DNA from: Citrobacter amalonaticus
Lineage (GTDB): Bacteria; Pseudomonadota; Gammaproteobacteria; Enterobacterales; Enterobacteriaceae
Reading direction: 5' to 3'
Assembly: GCA_028994555.1 (NCBI GenBank)
Contig: JARDVN010000001.1
Coordinates: 2,418,001 to 2,482,000 of the forward strand
Length of the DNA: 64,000 nt
Shown here: piece after piece, positions 40,680 through 51,807 of the stretch
Numbering within the stretch: position 1 is the first letter of the stretch
Layout: every line of letters starts with the position of its first letter
Position numbers and translations under genes: made by a program
Notes under the pieces: model-generated
Seen by the model: the letters and a program-made list of their open reading frames with translations, nothing else
Told to the model about the DNA's origin: nothing
Database searches by the model: none

Positions 40680-41502
40680 CTTTCAGTTCCTCCAGCGCCA
40701 GTTCCACTTCGTCACCTTTAGGCACGCGGTGATGCCATTCCGGACGTCCCTGAATAAAGGAAACGCCGGCACCCTTGGTGGTATTTGCAATTACCACATG
40801 GGGCTTGCCCTGCGGTGTTAATCCTTCCAGTGTCCTGACGACATCGGCCATATCGTTGCCGCGACACGTAGTGACCTGCATACCGAATGCACGCCATTTT
40901 TCATCAAGGGGATCGGTGTTCATGATCTCTTTGGTTGCCCCGGCCAACTGGAGATTATTCTTGTCATTAATAATGATCAGGTTGTCGAGCTGGTAGTGCG
41001 CAGCGACCAGGGCGGCCTCCCAGTTGCTGCCTTCGGCGAGTTCGCCGTCGCCGGTAATGACGAACACGCGACGCTTGCTGTTACTGCGTTTTGCCGCAAG
41101 CGCGAGGCCGACCGCGACCGGTAAGCCGTGTCCCAGCGCGCCGGTATTGAGTTCGATGCCGGGCGTTTTATGTTTCACCGGATGGCCGGGTAAATGCGAA
41201 TCGGCATGCTGATAGCTGGCCAGCCAGTCCAGCGGAATAAAGCCGGCTTCGGCCAGAACGCAATAGTATCCGCCGACCGCATGGCCTTTTGACTGGATAT
41301 AAATATCGCGTTCATCGCTCTCTTGTAGGGCGGGAGAGCAGTTAAGAATACGAAAGTAAAGCGCCGTCAACAGCTCAACCTGCGACAGATCAGCTCCGGT
41401 ATGGCCGCCCGCCGGGCTCTCAGCATTCAACACAATGATGCGACGGCGTACCGCACGCGCTTTCTTTTCAAGCTCCGCAACAGAGAGCAAAAACGGATTC
41501 AT
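40672..41502 (-). CDS. Transketolase-like, N-terminal (thiamine-binding) subunit
   Basis: A 276-residue protein equal to the N-terminal domain of transketolase. It has the thiamine-diphosphate motif GDGELAEGSNWEAALVAAH (about residue 150) and then DNLIIINDKNNLQ, giving the GDG-N signature. Substrate histidines appear in SPAGGHTGADLS and LPGHPVKHKTPG. It is first in an operon with the C-terminal subunit, the isomerase and the kinase. The leader carries a palindrome at 41532-41545. The real substrate is unknown; see the sugar-island finding. Confidence 0.9.
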   Translation of the reverse strand: MNPFLLSVAELEKKARAVRRRIIVLNAESPAGGHTGADLSQVELLTALYFRILNCSPALQESDERDIYIQSKGHAVGGYYCVLAEAGFIPLDWLASYQHADSHLPGHPVKHKTPGIELNTGALGHGLPVAVGLALAAKRSNSKRRVFVITGDGELAEGSNWEAALVAAHYQLDNLIIINDKNNLQLAGATKEIMNTDPLDEKWRAFGMQVTTCRGNDMADVVRTLEGLTPQGKPHVVIANTTKGAGVSFIQGRPEWHHRVPKGDEVELALEELKDE

Positions 41503-41531
41503 ATAACACCTCTTGAATGTTTAATCCTGTA

Positions 41532-41545
41532 TGAATATATATTCA
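41532..41545. promoter_or_regulatory. Palindromic operator in the transketolase leader
   Basis: TGAATATATATTCA is a perfect 14-bp palindrome 30 bp upstream of the transketolase start. The same 14-mer is at 47020-47033, and a near copy is at 41619-41632. It is probably bound by the SorC-type regulator encoded next door. Confidence 0.65.
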
Positions 41546-41618
41546 AGCAGGATGTAATAACCTGACGACTTCCTAAGGTAAGAGATTTTCTCCTTATTAC
41601 GTGACTTTATAGGTCAAT

Positions 41619-41728
41619 GGAATATATATTCACTATTGATTTATTATTCATGATTAAAGATATTCCTTGTCCTGAGGTTTGTCTACGCTTTGTGCAGGCA
41701 AATTTTGGAGAAAGGAGAAAAGGATCAC
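41619..41728. promoter_or_regulatory. Sugar-operon promoter/operator module, copy A
   Basis: Blocks in order are GGAATATATATTCA (41619), TGATTTATTATTCA (41637), TGTCTACGCTTTGTGC (41680) and AAAGGAGAAAAGGATCAC (41711). The same blocks occur in the same order and at nearly the same spacing at 47020-47126. On the minus strand ATGAAT, 17 bp and TATATT could serve as -35 and -10 for the transketolase operon, embedded in the two operator-like sites. The right-hand blocks lie toward the divergent regulator gene. Confidence 0.65.
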
Positions 41729-41815
41729 ACTTGCCTGGCGGGCGGATGCAGGAGATCGCTTGTTATCTATTCAGGTATGAATAAAAATAACGGGACTTTA
41801 CAGGGGGGGATTGCC

Positions 41816-42769
41816 ATGTCGAAGCAGGATGAACAACGGTTGTTGGTGAAGATTGCCACACTCTATTACGCCGAAAATAAAAAACAGTCAGAAATTGCTA
41901 CGCTGCTGCACCTTTCGCAGTCCTTTGTGTCACGAGCGTTAACGCGATGCCAGAAAGAAGGGCTGGTAAAAATAACGGTGGTACAGCCGACCAATATTTT
42001 TGTCTCGCTGGAAAAGGCGCTGGAAGAACAATACGGCATTCGCCAGGCGATCGTGGTGGATGTTGGCGACAACCCGACGGGAGCGCAAATCAAGCACGCG
42101 ATTGGCAGTGCGGCGGCGCATTATGTTGAAACCCGCATTCGTCCTGAGGATCTGGTAGGAATCTCTTCCTGGAGCAGTACGATTCGTTGCATGGTCGATG
42201 AGATGCATCCGCAGAATATTCGTGCGGCGGGTGTGATCCAACTTTTGGGTGGTGTTGGGCCAAATGGCAATGTACAGGCGACGATCCTCACGCAACAACT
42301 GGCCGCGCATCTGGGCTGCCCATCGTGGCTATTACCCTCGCAAAGCATTGAGCACTCTGTTGAAGAACGCACCCGGTTGGTGAATAGCCCGGATGTTGCC
42401 GCTGTAGTCGATAAATTTGCCGAAGTGGACGTGGCGATTGTGGGGATAGGCGAACTGGAGCCGTCGCAACTGCTGAAAAATTCCGGCAACTACTATAACG
42501 AAGAGATGCTCAAACTGTTGGCTGAACGCGGGGCGGTGGGCGATATTTGCCTGCACTATTATGATGCGGCCGGAAAACCGGTTCTGAGCCATGAAGAAGA
42601 TCCCGTGATCGGTATGGAACTGGCGCAAATTCGTGACTGTAAGCATGTGATTGCGCTGGCGGGGGGAAAAGACAAGCGTAACGCCATTCGCGGCGCGCTG
42701 CAGGGTAACTACATTGACGTGTTGATTACCGATTATCCGACTGCCCGCAGCCTGATAAAGAAAGCGTAG
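41816..42769 (+). CDS. SorC/DeoR-type sugar-responsive regulator
   Basis: A 317-residue regulator of the SorC family. The N-terminal helix-turn-helix is at residues ~8-50 (LLVKIATLYYAENKKQSEIATLLHLSQSFVSRALTRCQKEGLVKI). The sugar-phosphate-binding domain follows (DLVGISSWSSTIRCMVD, VIQLLGGVGPNGNVQATILTQQLA, CKHVIALAGGKDKRNAIRGALQG). It lies between the transketolase and importer operons and should bind their shared palindromes, with a sugar phosphate as effector. I chose ATG 41816 because SorC proteins are ~315 residues and a G-rich ribosome site precedes it. Earlier starts (ATG 41776) run through a doubtful G7 run. Confidence 0.85.
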   Translation: MSKQDEQRLLVKIATLYYAENKKQSEIATLLHLSQSFVSRALTRCQKEGLVKITVVQPTNIFVSLEKALEEQYGIRQAIVVDVGDNPTGAQIKHAIGSAAAHYVETRIRPEDLVGISSWSSTIRCMVDEMHPQNIRAAGVIQLLGGVGPNGNVQATILTQQLAAHLGCPSWLLPSQSIEHSVEERTRLVNSPDVAAVVDKFAEVDVAIVGIGELEPSQLLKNSGNYYNEEMLKLLAERGAVGDICLHYYDAAGKPVLSHEEDPVIGMELAQIRDCKHVIALAGGKDKRNAIRGALQGNYIDVLITDYPTARSLIKKA

Positions 42770-42821
42770 CGAGATGAAAATCTGCTCCGGGAATTTTACC
42801 CGGAGCAAGTTGAGCCGGGCT

Positions 42822-43915
42822 TTACGACGTGCTTTCCATCGCCGCTTTTTGCGCAACCACTGCGGCTTTTTGCTGCATCCGGTTCTGCATCTGGTCGATG
42901 ATGACGGCAACGATAATCACGATCCCCTTAATCACCATCTGCCAGAATTCGCTCACCCCCATCATCACCAGTCCATCGGCGAGAAAGCCGATGACAAATG
43001 CGCCGATCAGGGTTCCGAGAATGGTACCGCGCCCCCCGGCGAGCGAGGTCCCGCCCAGTACGACCGCTGCAATCGCATTCATTTCAAACGCGGTGCCGTT
43101 AGCCGGGTGGCTGGCGGAAAGCTGCGCCGATACCACAATTCCCGCAATAGCGGCGCACAGGCCGGAAAGGGTATACACCCAGATCTTAACCTGTTTAACC
43201 TTCACGCCGGAGAGTTCAGCGGCGCGTTCGTTATCGCCAATGGCATAGACATGACGGCCAAACGGCAGGCGTCGCGCCACATAGGCAATGATTAACGCCA
43301 GCACTATCATCATCCAGATAGCCCACGGGATGCCAAATAGCGTACCGGCGCCAATTTCATCAAAGCCGGTATTACCGAGTTGCGGATTACCGGAAAGCCC
43401 CGGAAAGGTCTGTCCGTCGGAGGTTAACATCGCCGCCCCCCCGCAGAACGTACATGGTGCCCAATGTACAGATGAACGGCGCAACGTTATAGCGTGTGAT
43501 AATCCAGCCGTTTGCGGCGCCAATGAGTCCGCCAATCAACAGCACCAGCGGGACGATTACCCAGACGCTGGGGAAAATGGCGATGCCAAACATCGGCAGC
43601 ACAATCCCTTTGGTTATCAACCAGCCGGCAATCATGCCGCACAGCCCCAGCGTTGCGCCAATCGACAGATCGATACCTGCCGTGATAATGACAAAGGTGA
43701 TCCCCAGCGCCAGGAAGGCGTTGATGGCGATATGTTTGATCATGATGACCATGCTACCGCCGGAGAGAAATCCCGGTACGGTAAAAGCAAAGAATCCGAC
43801 TATCAGAAACAGCGCAATAAAGGTCCGCAGCTTCAGGATCAGCAGCAGGATATTTTCTCGTGAAAATGACACCCCGGAGCGGGGGGGCAATGGCGACGGA
43901 TTGAACAGTTTTCAT
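42822..43915 (-). CDS. Sugar ABC transporter permease, RbsC-like (two homopolymer frameshifts)
   Basis: An inner-membrane permease of ~363 residues of the RbsC/AraH family, with about ten transmembrane helices (LRTFIALFLIVGFFAFTVPGFL near the start). The signature NAIAAVVLGGTSLAGGRGTILGTLIGA marks the ATPase-contact loop. The start at 43915 gives MKTVQSVAIAPRSGV after removal of one base from the C7 run (plus-strand G7, 43881-43887). A second extra base lies at 43436-43442. The gene starts one base after the ATPase stop. It forms the channel for the sugar delivered by the binding protein at 46064-47005. Confidence 0.88.
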
Positions 43916-43916
43916 G

Positions 43917-45444
43917 TCAGAACCCCTGAGCACTTGCGGTTACCAGCGCCGATTCTTCGGCCCGATCGCGTACGATATCGGCGGTCAGTTTCCCGCCGGA
44001 CATCACCAGAATGCGGTCAGACACCGCCATAATTTCTTTTAAATCTGAGGTGGAAAAGACCACGGCAATCCCCTGCTGTGAGAGTTGCACCATCATGCGA
44101 AAGACATCGGCTTTCGCGCCTACGTCGATACCGCGGGTGGGTTCGTCGAGAAACAGGATTTTCGGATTGGTCAGCAACGAGCGGCCAATGACCACCTTTT
44201 GTTGATTGCCGCCGCTCAGCGCCTGAATTTCTACGTCGGGTGACGAGACTTTGATCGACAGATCGCCAATCGTACTGGCTACCACGGTCTCTTCATCACG
44301 GCGAGAAATGGCAAAGCCGCGCTGAAGTCGTCGCCACAGGCTGGCGATGGTCAGATTGGTGGCGACAGACGATATCGGGAAAATTCCGGTGCGCTTGCGG
44401 TCTTCCGGCACCAGACTCATCCCCATACGGATACGTTCGGCGGTGGTGAGTCGCTGCGGAACCGGCTTGCTGTCCAGCCACAGCTTGCCCAGATAGTTAC
44501 GTTCGGTGCCGAGAAGGCATTCAAACAGCTCAGTGCGTCCCGCCCCCATCAGCCCATATATCCCGACAATTTCCCCGGCATGGACGCGGAAGCTGACATC
44601 GTTCACGACCGCGTTCCCGGCTGCGTTCACGCAGGTGATGTGTTCCGCTTCAAGCACTGGCGCGCCAAAGGTGCGTCCAGGTTCGAGGAAGTTGCTGACC
44701 GGATCGCTTCCCAGCATTTCACGGACAATCCATGGCACGTCGATATCGCAGACTTTTGCTTCGGCCTGAAATTTGCCGTCACGCAAAATGGTGATCACGT
44801 CACCGATCGCCATCAGCTCTTCCAGACGGTGCGAAATGTAGATAATTGACACGCCCTGGCGGGTCAGCTCGCGGATCACCCGGAACAGAATTTCCACTTC
44901 GGTTTTGCTCAGTGCAGAAGTGGGTTCATCCAGAATCAGAATGTCGGCGTCTTCTGCCAGCGCTTTGGCGATTTCGATGAGCTGCTGTTGTCCCACCTTA
45001 AGATTGCCCACCAGTTCGCGTGGCGAGATGGGCTGGTCGAGACGTTGTAACAGGGCTTCGGCGCGCTTTTCCTGTTCCGCCTCATTAATGGGCGTGACGC
45101 CTTTTTTGTAACTCCCGGCCCAGAAAGATGTTCTCAGCCACGTTCAGGTTTTCGAACAGATTCAGCTCCTGATGCACCATGCCGATACCGTGCGCGGCGG
45201 CATCCCGGGTGCTGGCAAAGCGCACGGGTTGACCGTTAAGCCGCATTTCACCGCTGCTGGGCTGCTGAACGCCGGCAAGGATCTTCATCAGCGTGGATTT
45301 CCCCGCGCCATTTTCGCCAATAATGACGTTCACTTTGCCGCGCCAGACGCGGTAATCCACCGCATCCAGCGCAACTGTACCGGGAAACAGCATCGATATA
45401 GCCTGCGTTTCCAGGATGACTTCATCAGCAGGGACATCGTTCAT
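43917..45444 (-). CDS. Sugar ABC transporter ATP-binding protein, RbsA-like (one frameshift)
   Basis: A double-domain ATPase of ~508 residues. The N-terminal nucleotide-binding domain has Walker A GENGAGKST and Walker B DILILDEPTSALS. The C-terminal domain has a degenerate Walker A (GLMGAGRTE), the signature LSGGNQQKVVIGRSL and KILFLDEPTRGIDVGAK. This is the RbsA/MglA/XylG pattern. An extra A at 45102-45107 breaks the frame at RELQKG. The gene shares one base (TAATG) with the DUF2291 gene upstream and lies one base ahead of the permease gene. Confidence 0.9.
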
Positions 45445-46052
45445 TACGGAGCCTCCTGTTTCAACGCCAGGGCGGCGGCATTCTCTGGTTTACCGCCGTT
45501 AAGGGTCACCGCGAGGGTCACCGTCGCGGTTTTGCCTGACCAGCTCTCATCCACCGGCGGCAGCGCGTTTACCGCCTCCCGGTTATAGGCACGGGAAAGC
45601 TGTGCAAACTGCACCTGGTTGGTAAAGTCCTCAAACTTAAAGCCTGCGGCATCACGAATCGCGTTACCGCGCATCACTGGTCCTGTCTGAATTTCTATCG
45701 GGTGTCCGTTGACGTTCATCACAAATGATTTCTCCCTGGTGTTGGAGATATCGACTTTTTCGATCCGACTGGTCAGACGGACGAACACGCTTTCCGGCGC
45801 GGCTGTTGGTGTCGCCATACGGGCGCTCAGCGCGGTTGCATCCAGGGCGTGTTGATTCGCGGCGTCCAGTACGCGAGGCTGCCAGGTTTGTTGCGCGATC
45901 TGCTGGGGCGTCAGATTGTCGAAGCTGGCTTTGGCATTCGGATCGGCGGGGATCACGGGCTTACCATTTTCGTCAAGATCGACTACCGTGCAGGCCGTCA
46001 GCAACAGGGTGGTGCAACCTAACAACGCAGCACCCCATTGTGTTAACGACAT
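45444..46052 (-). CDS. DUF2291-family lipoprotein in the sugar-import operon
   Basis: A 202-residue predicted lipoprotein. Its signal ends in LLTAC (lipobox, about residue 21), with TVVDLDENGKPVIPAD next. The mature part contains a beta-rich domain (VFVRLTSRIEKVDISNTREK, FKFEDFTNQVQFAQLSRAYN). DUF2291 proteins recur in RbsABC-type operons, but their role is unknown. It may help the binding protein or anchor to the membrane. It lies between the binding protein (12 bp) and the ATPase (1 bp overlap), which supports joint expression. Confidence 0.8.
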   Translation of the reverse strand: MSLTQWGAALLGCTTLLLTACTVVDLDENGKPVIPADPNAKASFDNLTPQQIAQQTWQPRVLDAANQHALDATALSARMATPTAAPESVFVRLTSRIEKVDISNTREKSFVMNVNGHPIEIQTGPVMRGNAIRDAAGFKFEDFTNQVQFAQLSRAYNREAVNALPPVDESWSGKTATVTLAVTLNGGKPENAAALALKQEAP

Positions 46053-46063
46053 AACGCCTCCGC

Positions 46064-47122
<1,059 letters not shown>

Positions 47123-47126
<4 letters not shown>

Positions 47127-47785
47127 GATCCTGATGCGAGATGAGGGAATAACGTGATGACCGTGTCCTGATGTTGTTTCCAGTACACGTTGGCTTCATG
47201 ATAGGCAAAATTAGGCGAAAATAGGGGTAATAAACGTAGCGTTAGCTGCGTAGTTGTCAGTGCGGTGATTTTTGCGCTCGCAAAGCCCGGTAGGGGCAGC
47301 GCCCATTGGGACAGCGCTTTGAATACGCTCTCTCTGGCTGAAAAAGCCAGCGTTAAGGCAAGAGGGAAAGGCAACGCGCTGGAACGTAAAACACGTTCTT
47401 CTTCATTATCAACAAAAGATGAGCACAATTCTCCTGCCGTCTGCGGCGTCATTATTTCTTCAATATCAACCCCCACTGGCTGATGGGAAACAACAGCCAG
47501 CGCGCGGGTGGCACAGTGACTGATGCTGCCGGACAGACCTTCCGGCCATAACGGTTGTCGTTGTTCGCCCATTCCCGGGACATTTTTATGTCCCTGCTCG
47601 CGTAGCGCATAAACCGCGGCAATACGACCAGCCAGATGTTCGGCCTTACGTTTACGCCCGGCATGTGCCAGTTGTACATGATGGGGAAGCCACAGCAGAT
47701 CGTGTTCATGGAAGGTGTCTGGTTCAAACGTCACACAATGCACGGTGTGGTGAGCCAGAATGAGAGGGGAGTGCGTTGTCTGCAT
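47123..47785 (-). CDS. entD: Enterobactin synthase phosphopantetheinyl transferase EntD
   Basis: A 220-residue Sfp-type 4'-phosphopantetheinyl transferase (206-209 in E. coli) that adds the pantetheine arm to the carrier domains of EntB and EntF. The Mg-binding motif is VGVDIEEI (about residue 105) and the second motif FSARESVFKALS (~150). It starts at 47785, 53 bp downstream of the fepA stop on the same strand, but a strong terminator separates the two. Its last codons run into the sugar-operon control module. Confidence 0.92.
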
Positions 47786-47800
47786 CGTGTCATTAAAACC

Positions 47801-47827
47801 AAAAAAACCTCCTCCGTAGGGAGGAGG
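47801..47827 (-). terminator. Rho-independent terminator after fepA
   Basis: On the minus strand CCTCCTCC, a 4-base loop and GGAGGAGG are followed by seven T. It lies between fepA and entD, so entD would depend on readthrough or its own promoter. Confidence 0.88.
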
Positions 47828-47837
47828 GGAGTGGGTA

Positions 47838-50112
47838 TCAGAAGTGGGTGTTAACGCTCATGTACCACGTACGACCCGGTTCATTATAGGTGTACGCGCC
47901 CGCGCCACGCATATAGGAGACATCGGTCGTGCTACCGGTCGTTTGCGCATTACCTTCACGCCACAGACGCTTGTCGAAGACGTTATCCACGCCGCCGGTC
48001 AGGCTGACATTTTTGGTCACGTCCCAGGTTGCGCTCAGACCCACGATGCTGTATGGGCTGATGGACTGTTTATCCGAACCTGTCACCGGTTTACCCTGGT
48101 AATCGTATTTCTTCGGCTCCTGTTTGCCATACCAGGTAAAGGTGGATTGCAGAGAAACATCCTGATGTACCTGCCAGCTCAGCGTTGAGTTCAGCGTGTA
48201 CTCTGGAATAATCGACAGGCGTTCGCCGGTCTCTTTGTTTTTACTCTGCAGCATGTAAGTGATGTTGTTGGTCCAGTTAACGGTGTTGCTAACCGGTACG
48301 TTCAGCGTTCCTTCCAGCCCTTCCACGACCGCTTTAGGTACGTTCTCCCACTGATAGATATCGGTGTAGGTGGTTTTGCCTTTGCTGGTAATAGAGGTGC
48401 GGTCCATTGGTACAGTGCCGGCTTCGATCTTATTGCGATAATCATTACGGAACCAGGTTACACCCGCCAGCCAGCCATCGCGTTTGAACTCAAGGCCAAT
48501 CTCTTTGTTGATACTGGTTTCCGCTTTCAGATCGTCGTTACCCATCATGTAACAGCCGATACCGGTCGCGGCGCCTGTGGCATAGCAGCCCTGGCCTTTA
48601 CTGTAGAGAATGTAGTTCGGGTTGGTCTGATACAGGCTCGGTGCTTTATACGCCCGCGCAATGCCCATCTTCAGGGTGAAGTCATCGCCCAGACCCTGTG
48701 ACAGGTTCAGCGACGGGCTCCAGTTGTTCCCCACAATGGTATGGTGATCAAAACGCAGACCCGGCGTCAGCATGGTGCTGTCGGTCAGCTCCATATTGTT
48801 CTCAGCAAACAGCGAGAAAATTTCCGCTTTCGAATAGGGGCTGCGGTCGGTACTGCTGGAACCCGGAATATCGCCGCCCATAAAGGTCTGCGAGTTAGAG
48901 AGCATGTCCTTCATGCGCTGTTGGGTCCATTCGGTGCCCAGCGTCAGGTTCTGGTTAACCAGAAAATCGAACGGCATGCTGATTTCACTGTGCAGCGTGA
49001 CGTCGTTCAGGTCGGCATCAACATATTTCTGTGACGCTTTCGGGTCGAAGATCCCTTCCGTACCGCCCGCCAGGCCTTCCGGCGTACGGGAGTTACGGGT
49101 ATGTTCGTACTGCACCCAGTTGGTGGTGGTGACGCCGTTATCCCAGCCGCCGTTCCAGGTCAGCGAGTAGTTCTGACGATAGAGACGGTTAGTCTCTTTG
49201 CCGTAGTTATCTTTCACCAACTGGTTGGTATTGGTGTTCTGCGTGTCCCCGGCATACAGGTTACCCTGACGGCTGTATCCGGCTTCCAGTTCAAGAGACT
49301 GCATCGGTGCGAAGTCCCAGCGCACCACGCCGTTAATGTCCTTGTTGATGACGCCTTCACGACCGGCTGGCAGCGTGTCGGCATAGGTGCCGGTTCGTTC
49401 AGACTGATGGCCCTGGTTGATGTTACGCGCGTCGGCCTGGGTTTTATCGAGATTACCGAACAGGCGGAAGCTGAAATCTCCGCCCAGCGGGCCGTTCAGG
49501 CTAAAGTTGGTGCGTTTGGTCGCGCCTTCGTCTTTGTGTTCCGGTGCGTTGAAGTAGGTGTTCCAGGATCCGTGCCACTCGTTGCTGCCTTTTTTTGGTG
49601 ATGATATTCACCACGCCGCCGGCGGCACCGTTTCCGTAGCGCGCAGCCGCTGGCCCACGCAGAACTTCAATGCGTTCAATCATCTCAGGCGGCACCCAGG
49701 AGGTATCGCCACGGGTATCACGCTCGCCGCGCCAGCCGAGGCGTACGGAGTTACGGCTGGTCACCGGTTTACCGTCGATCAGGATCAGCGTGTTTTCCGG
49801 CCCCATACCGCGAATATCAATCTGACGGTTATTACCGCGCTGACCGCTGGTTGAGTTGCCGGTCAGGTTCACGCCGGGCATAGTACGAATGATTTCAGCA
49901 ACGTCACGTGCGGGAGGGTTTTTACGAATTTCATCCGCGGTAATCGTCGATACGCCTGGTGCCTGCAGGTTCTGCTGGGCGGCGGTGACGACAATCGTAT
50001 CTTCATGAGAGACTGCAGTGTTATCGGTGGTGTCTTCTGCCATCGCAGGCAGTGCGACGCCGTAAATCCCTAAGTTGACCAATATGGCCAGGTAATGAAT
50101 CTTCTTGTTCAT
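47838..50112 (-). CDS. fepA: Ferric enterobactin receptor FepA (one homopolymer frameshift)
   Basis: A TonB-dependent outer-membrane receptor of about 757 residues. The signal peptide (LAILVNLGIYGVALPAMA) is followed by a TonB box (DTIVVTAA). The plug has VSTITADEIRKNPPARDVAEI and GPENTLILIDGKPVTSRNSVR, followed by the 22-strand barrel ending TWYMSVNTHF. An extra A in the run at 49590-49596 breaks the frame after VVNIITKK; removing it gives GSNEWHGSWNTYFNAPEH as in E. coli. It is divergent from fes across a Fur-box-like region. Confidence 0.95.
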
Positions 50113-50267
50113 TGTCTTTCCTGCTTTTCTTTAGCCACGTGTACCAGACACCTGAGATCGGTATCCGGCCCGATGTCGCCCGCCTCTGCGAAACCCCTTC
50201 ATTCCAGAAAAGCCCGCAGCGCGGTTGGTTAAAAACTGTTCGCGCTTCCCACGGCGCGTCAATACGC

Positions 50268-50304
50268 TATTGCAAATGCAAATAGTTATCAATAATATTA
50301 TCAA
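50268..50304. promoter_or_regulatory. fepA-fes divergent region with Fur-box-like sequence
   Basis: TGCAAATGCAAATAGTTATC followed by AATAATATTATCAATA corresponds in position and sequence to the E. coli fepA-fes Fur-controlled region. Iron-loaded Fur bound here would repress both directions. Confidence 0.75.
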
Positions 50305-50349
50305 TATATTTCATCAAACAATGAAAAAAATCACAATAAACATGAGGTT

Positions 50350-51558
50350 ATGAAGGTGACGGCGTTGACGGTAGGCAGCGAGACCTGGTGGCAGTCAAAA
50401 AACGGTCCGCAATGGACGCGTGAAGCAGACGGAAATTACCGGGTGACCTTCTGGTGGCGCGATCCGCAGGGAAGTGAATGTCACTCTGCTATTCAGCGAG
50501 TCTGGGTGTATATCACCGGCGTCACCGATCATCACCAGAATATCTTTCCTCAGACGATGCAGCGCATTGCCGGAACAGATGTCTGGCAGTGGCAGACCGT
50601 GTTAAGCGCTAACTGGCGCGGCAGCTACTGTTTTATTCCTACAGAACGCGACGATACGTTTACTGCCCTCAATGCGGACGACGTCCCGGACCGCGCGGCG
50701 TTGCGCGAAGGCTGGCGACAACTGTTACCGCAGGCGATTGCCGACCCGCTTAATCCGGTGAGCTGGAAAGGCGGGCGAGGGCACGCCGTTTCCGCGCTCG
50801 AGATGCCGCAGGCCCCTGTGCAGCCCGGCTGGGATCTCCCGCAGACACCCGCGACACCGCCAGTGGTTTTGCGCTGGAACAGCACGCGTCTCGGCAATAC
50901 GCGTCGCGTGTGGGTTTTTACTACTGGCGATGCGCAGTCAGAAGACCGACCGTTGGCGCTCCTTCTCGACGGGCAATTCTGGGCGCAGAGCATGCCCGTC
51001 TGGCCTGCGCTCACTTCACTTACTCAGCGTGGTCAACTTCCACCGGCGGTTTATCTGCTCATTGATGCGATCGATAACACCCATCGCGGCCGGGAACTTC
51101 CCTGTAATGCAGATTTCTGGCTGGCAGTGCAACATGAATTATTGCCGCAGGTGCAAAGCGTTGCGCCGTTTAGCTCTAACCCGCAACGGACGATCGTCGC
51201 AGGGCAAAGCTTTGGTGGACTGTCATCACTGTTTGCTGGTCTGCACTGGCCGGAACGCTTTGGCTGCGTGCTCAGTCAGTCCGGCTCTTACTGGTGGCCT
51301 CATCGCGGTGGTCAACATGACGGGCTGATTATTGAACAACTTAAAGCCGGTACGCTGTCTGCGAAGGGCCTGCGGATTGTCCTCGAAGCGGGAATCCGAG
51401 AACCGGTTATCTTCCGGGCGAACCTAGCGCTTTACACACAACTACAGACGACACAGCAGCCGGTTTTCTGGCGTCAGGTTGACGGCGGACATGATGCGCT
51501 TTGCTGGCGTGGTGGCCTGATGCAGGGGTTAATTGATCTCTGGAATCCGCAGCGCTGA
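50350..51558 (+). CDS. fes: Enterobactin esterase Fes
   Basis: A 402-residue cytoplasmic alpha/beta hydrolase that cleaves ferric enterobactin and its linear products to release iron. The N-terminal ~170 residues are the family's lid-like domain (VWVYITGVTDHHQN, GGRGHAVSALEMPQAP). The nucleophile serine is in VAGQSFGGLSSLFAG (about residue 285) and the catalytic histidine is in GGHDALCWRGG near the end. It leads the fes-ybdZ-entF operon, 30 bp ahead of ybdZ. Confidence 0.95.
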   Translation: MKVTALTVGSETWWQSKNGPQWTREADGNYRVTFWWRDPQGSECHSAIQRVWVYITGVTDHHQNIFPQTMQRIAGTDVWQWQTVLSANWRGSYCFIPTERDDTFTALNADDVPDRAALREGWRQLLPQAIADPLNPVSWKGGRGHAVSALEMPQAPVQPGWDLPQTPATPPVVLRWNSTRLGNTRRVWVFTTGDAQSEDRPLALLLDGQFWAQSMPVWPALTSLTQRGQLPPAVYLLIDAIDNTHRGRELPCNADFWLAVQHELLPQVQSVAPFSSNPQRTIVAGQSFGGLSSLFAGLHWPERFGCVLSQSGSYWWPHRGGQHDGLIIEQLKAGTLSAKGLRIVLEAGIREPVIFRANLALYTQLQTTQQPVFWRQVDGGHDALCWRGGLMQGLIDLWNPQR

Positions 51559-51588
51559 GCAAGCGATTTTCCACGACAGGAGTTGAGT

Positions 51589-51807
51589 ATGGAATTCAGT
51601 AATCCCTTCGATAATCCGCAGGGACAGTTCTACATTCTGCGAAATTCGCAGCAACAGTTTAGCCTCTGGCCGCAGCACTGTACATTGCCTGCCGGCTGGC
51701 AGGTGGCATGCGAACCGCAATCTCAGGAGGCCTGCCAGCAGTGGCTTGAACGTCACTGGACCACGCTTATTCCCGGTCATTTTGCCGTTTCGCAGGAGGC
51801 GCAGTGA
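51589..51807 (+). CDS. ybdZ: MbtH-like protein YbdZ
   Basis: A 72-residue MbtH-like protein that binds and activates the EntF adenylation domain. Signatures are NPFDNPQGQFYILRNSQQQFSLWP and LPAGW, then CQQWLERHWTTLIP. ATG 51589 has ACAGGAG upstream. Its TGA overlaps the entF GTG by four bases, a sign of translational coupling with its partner. Confidence 0.92.
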   Translation: MEFSNPFDNPQGQFYILRNSQQQFSLWPQHCTLPAGWQVACEPQSQEACQQWLERHWTTLIPGHFAVSQEAQ

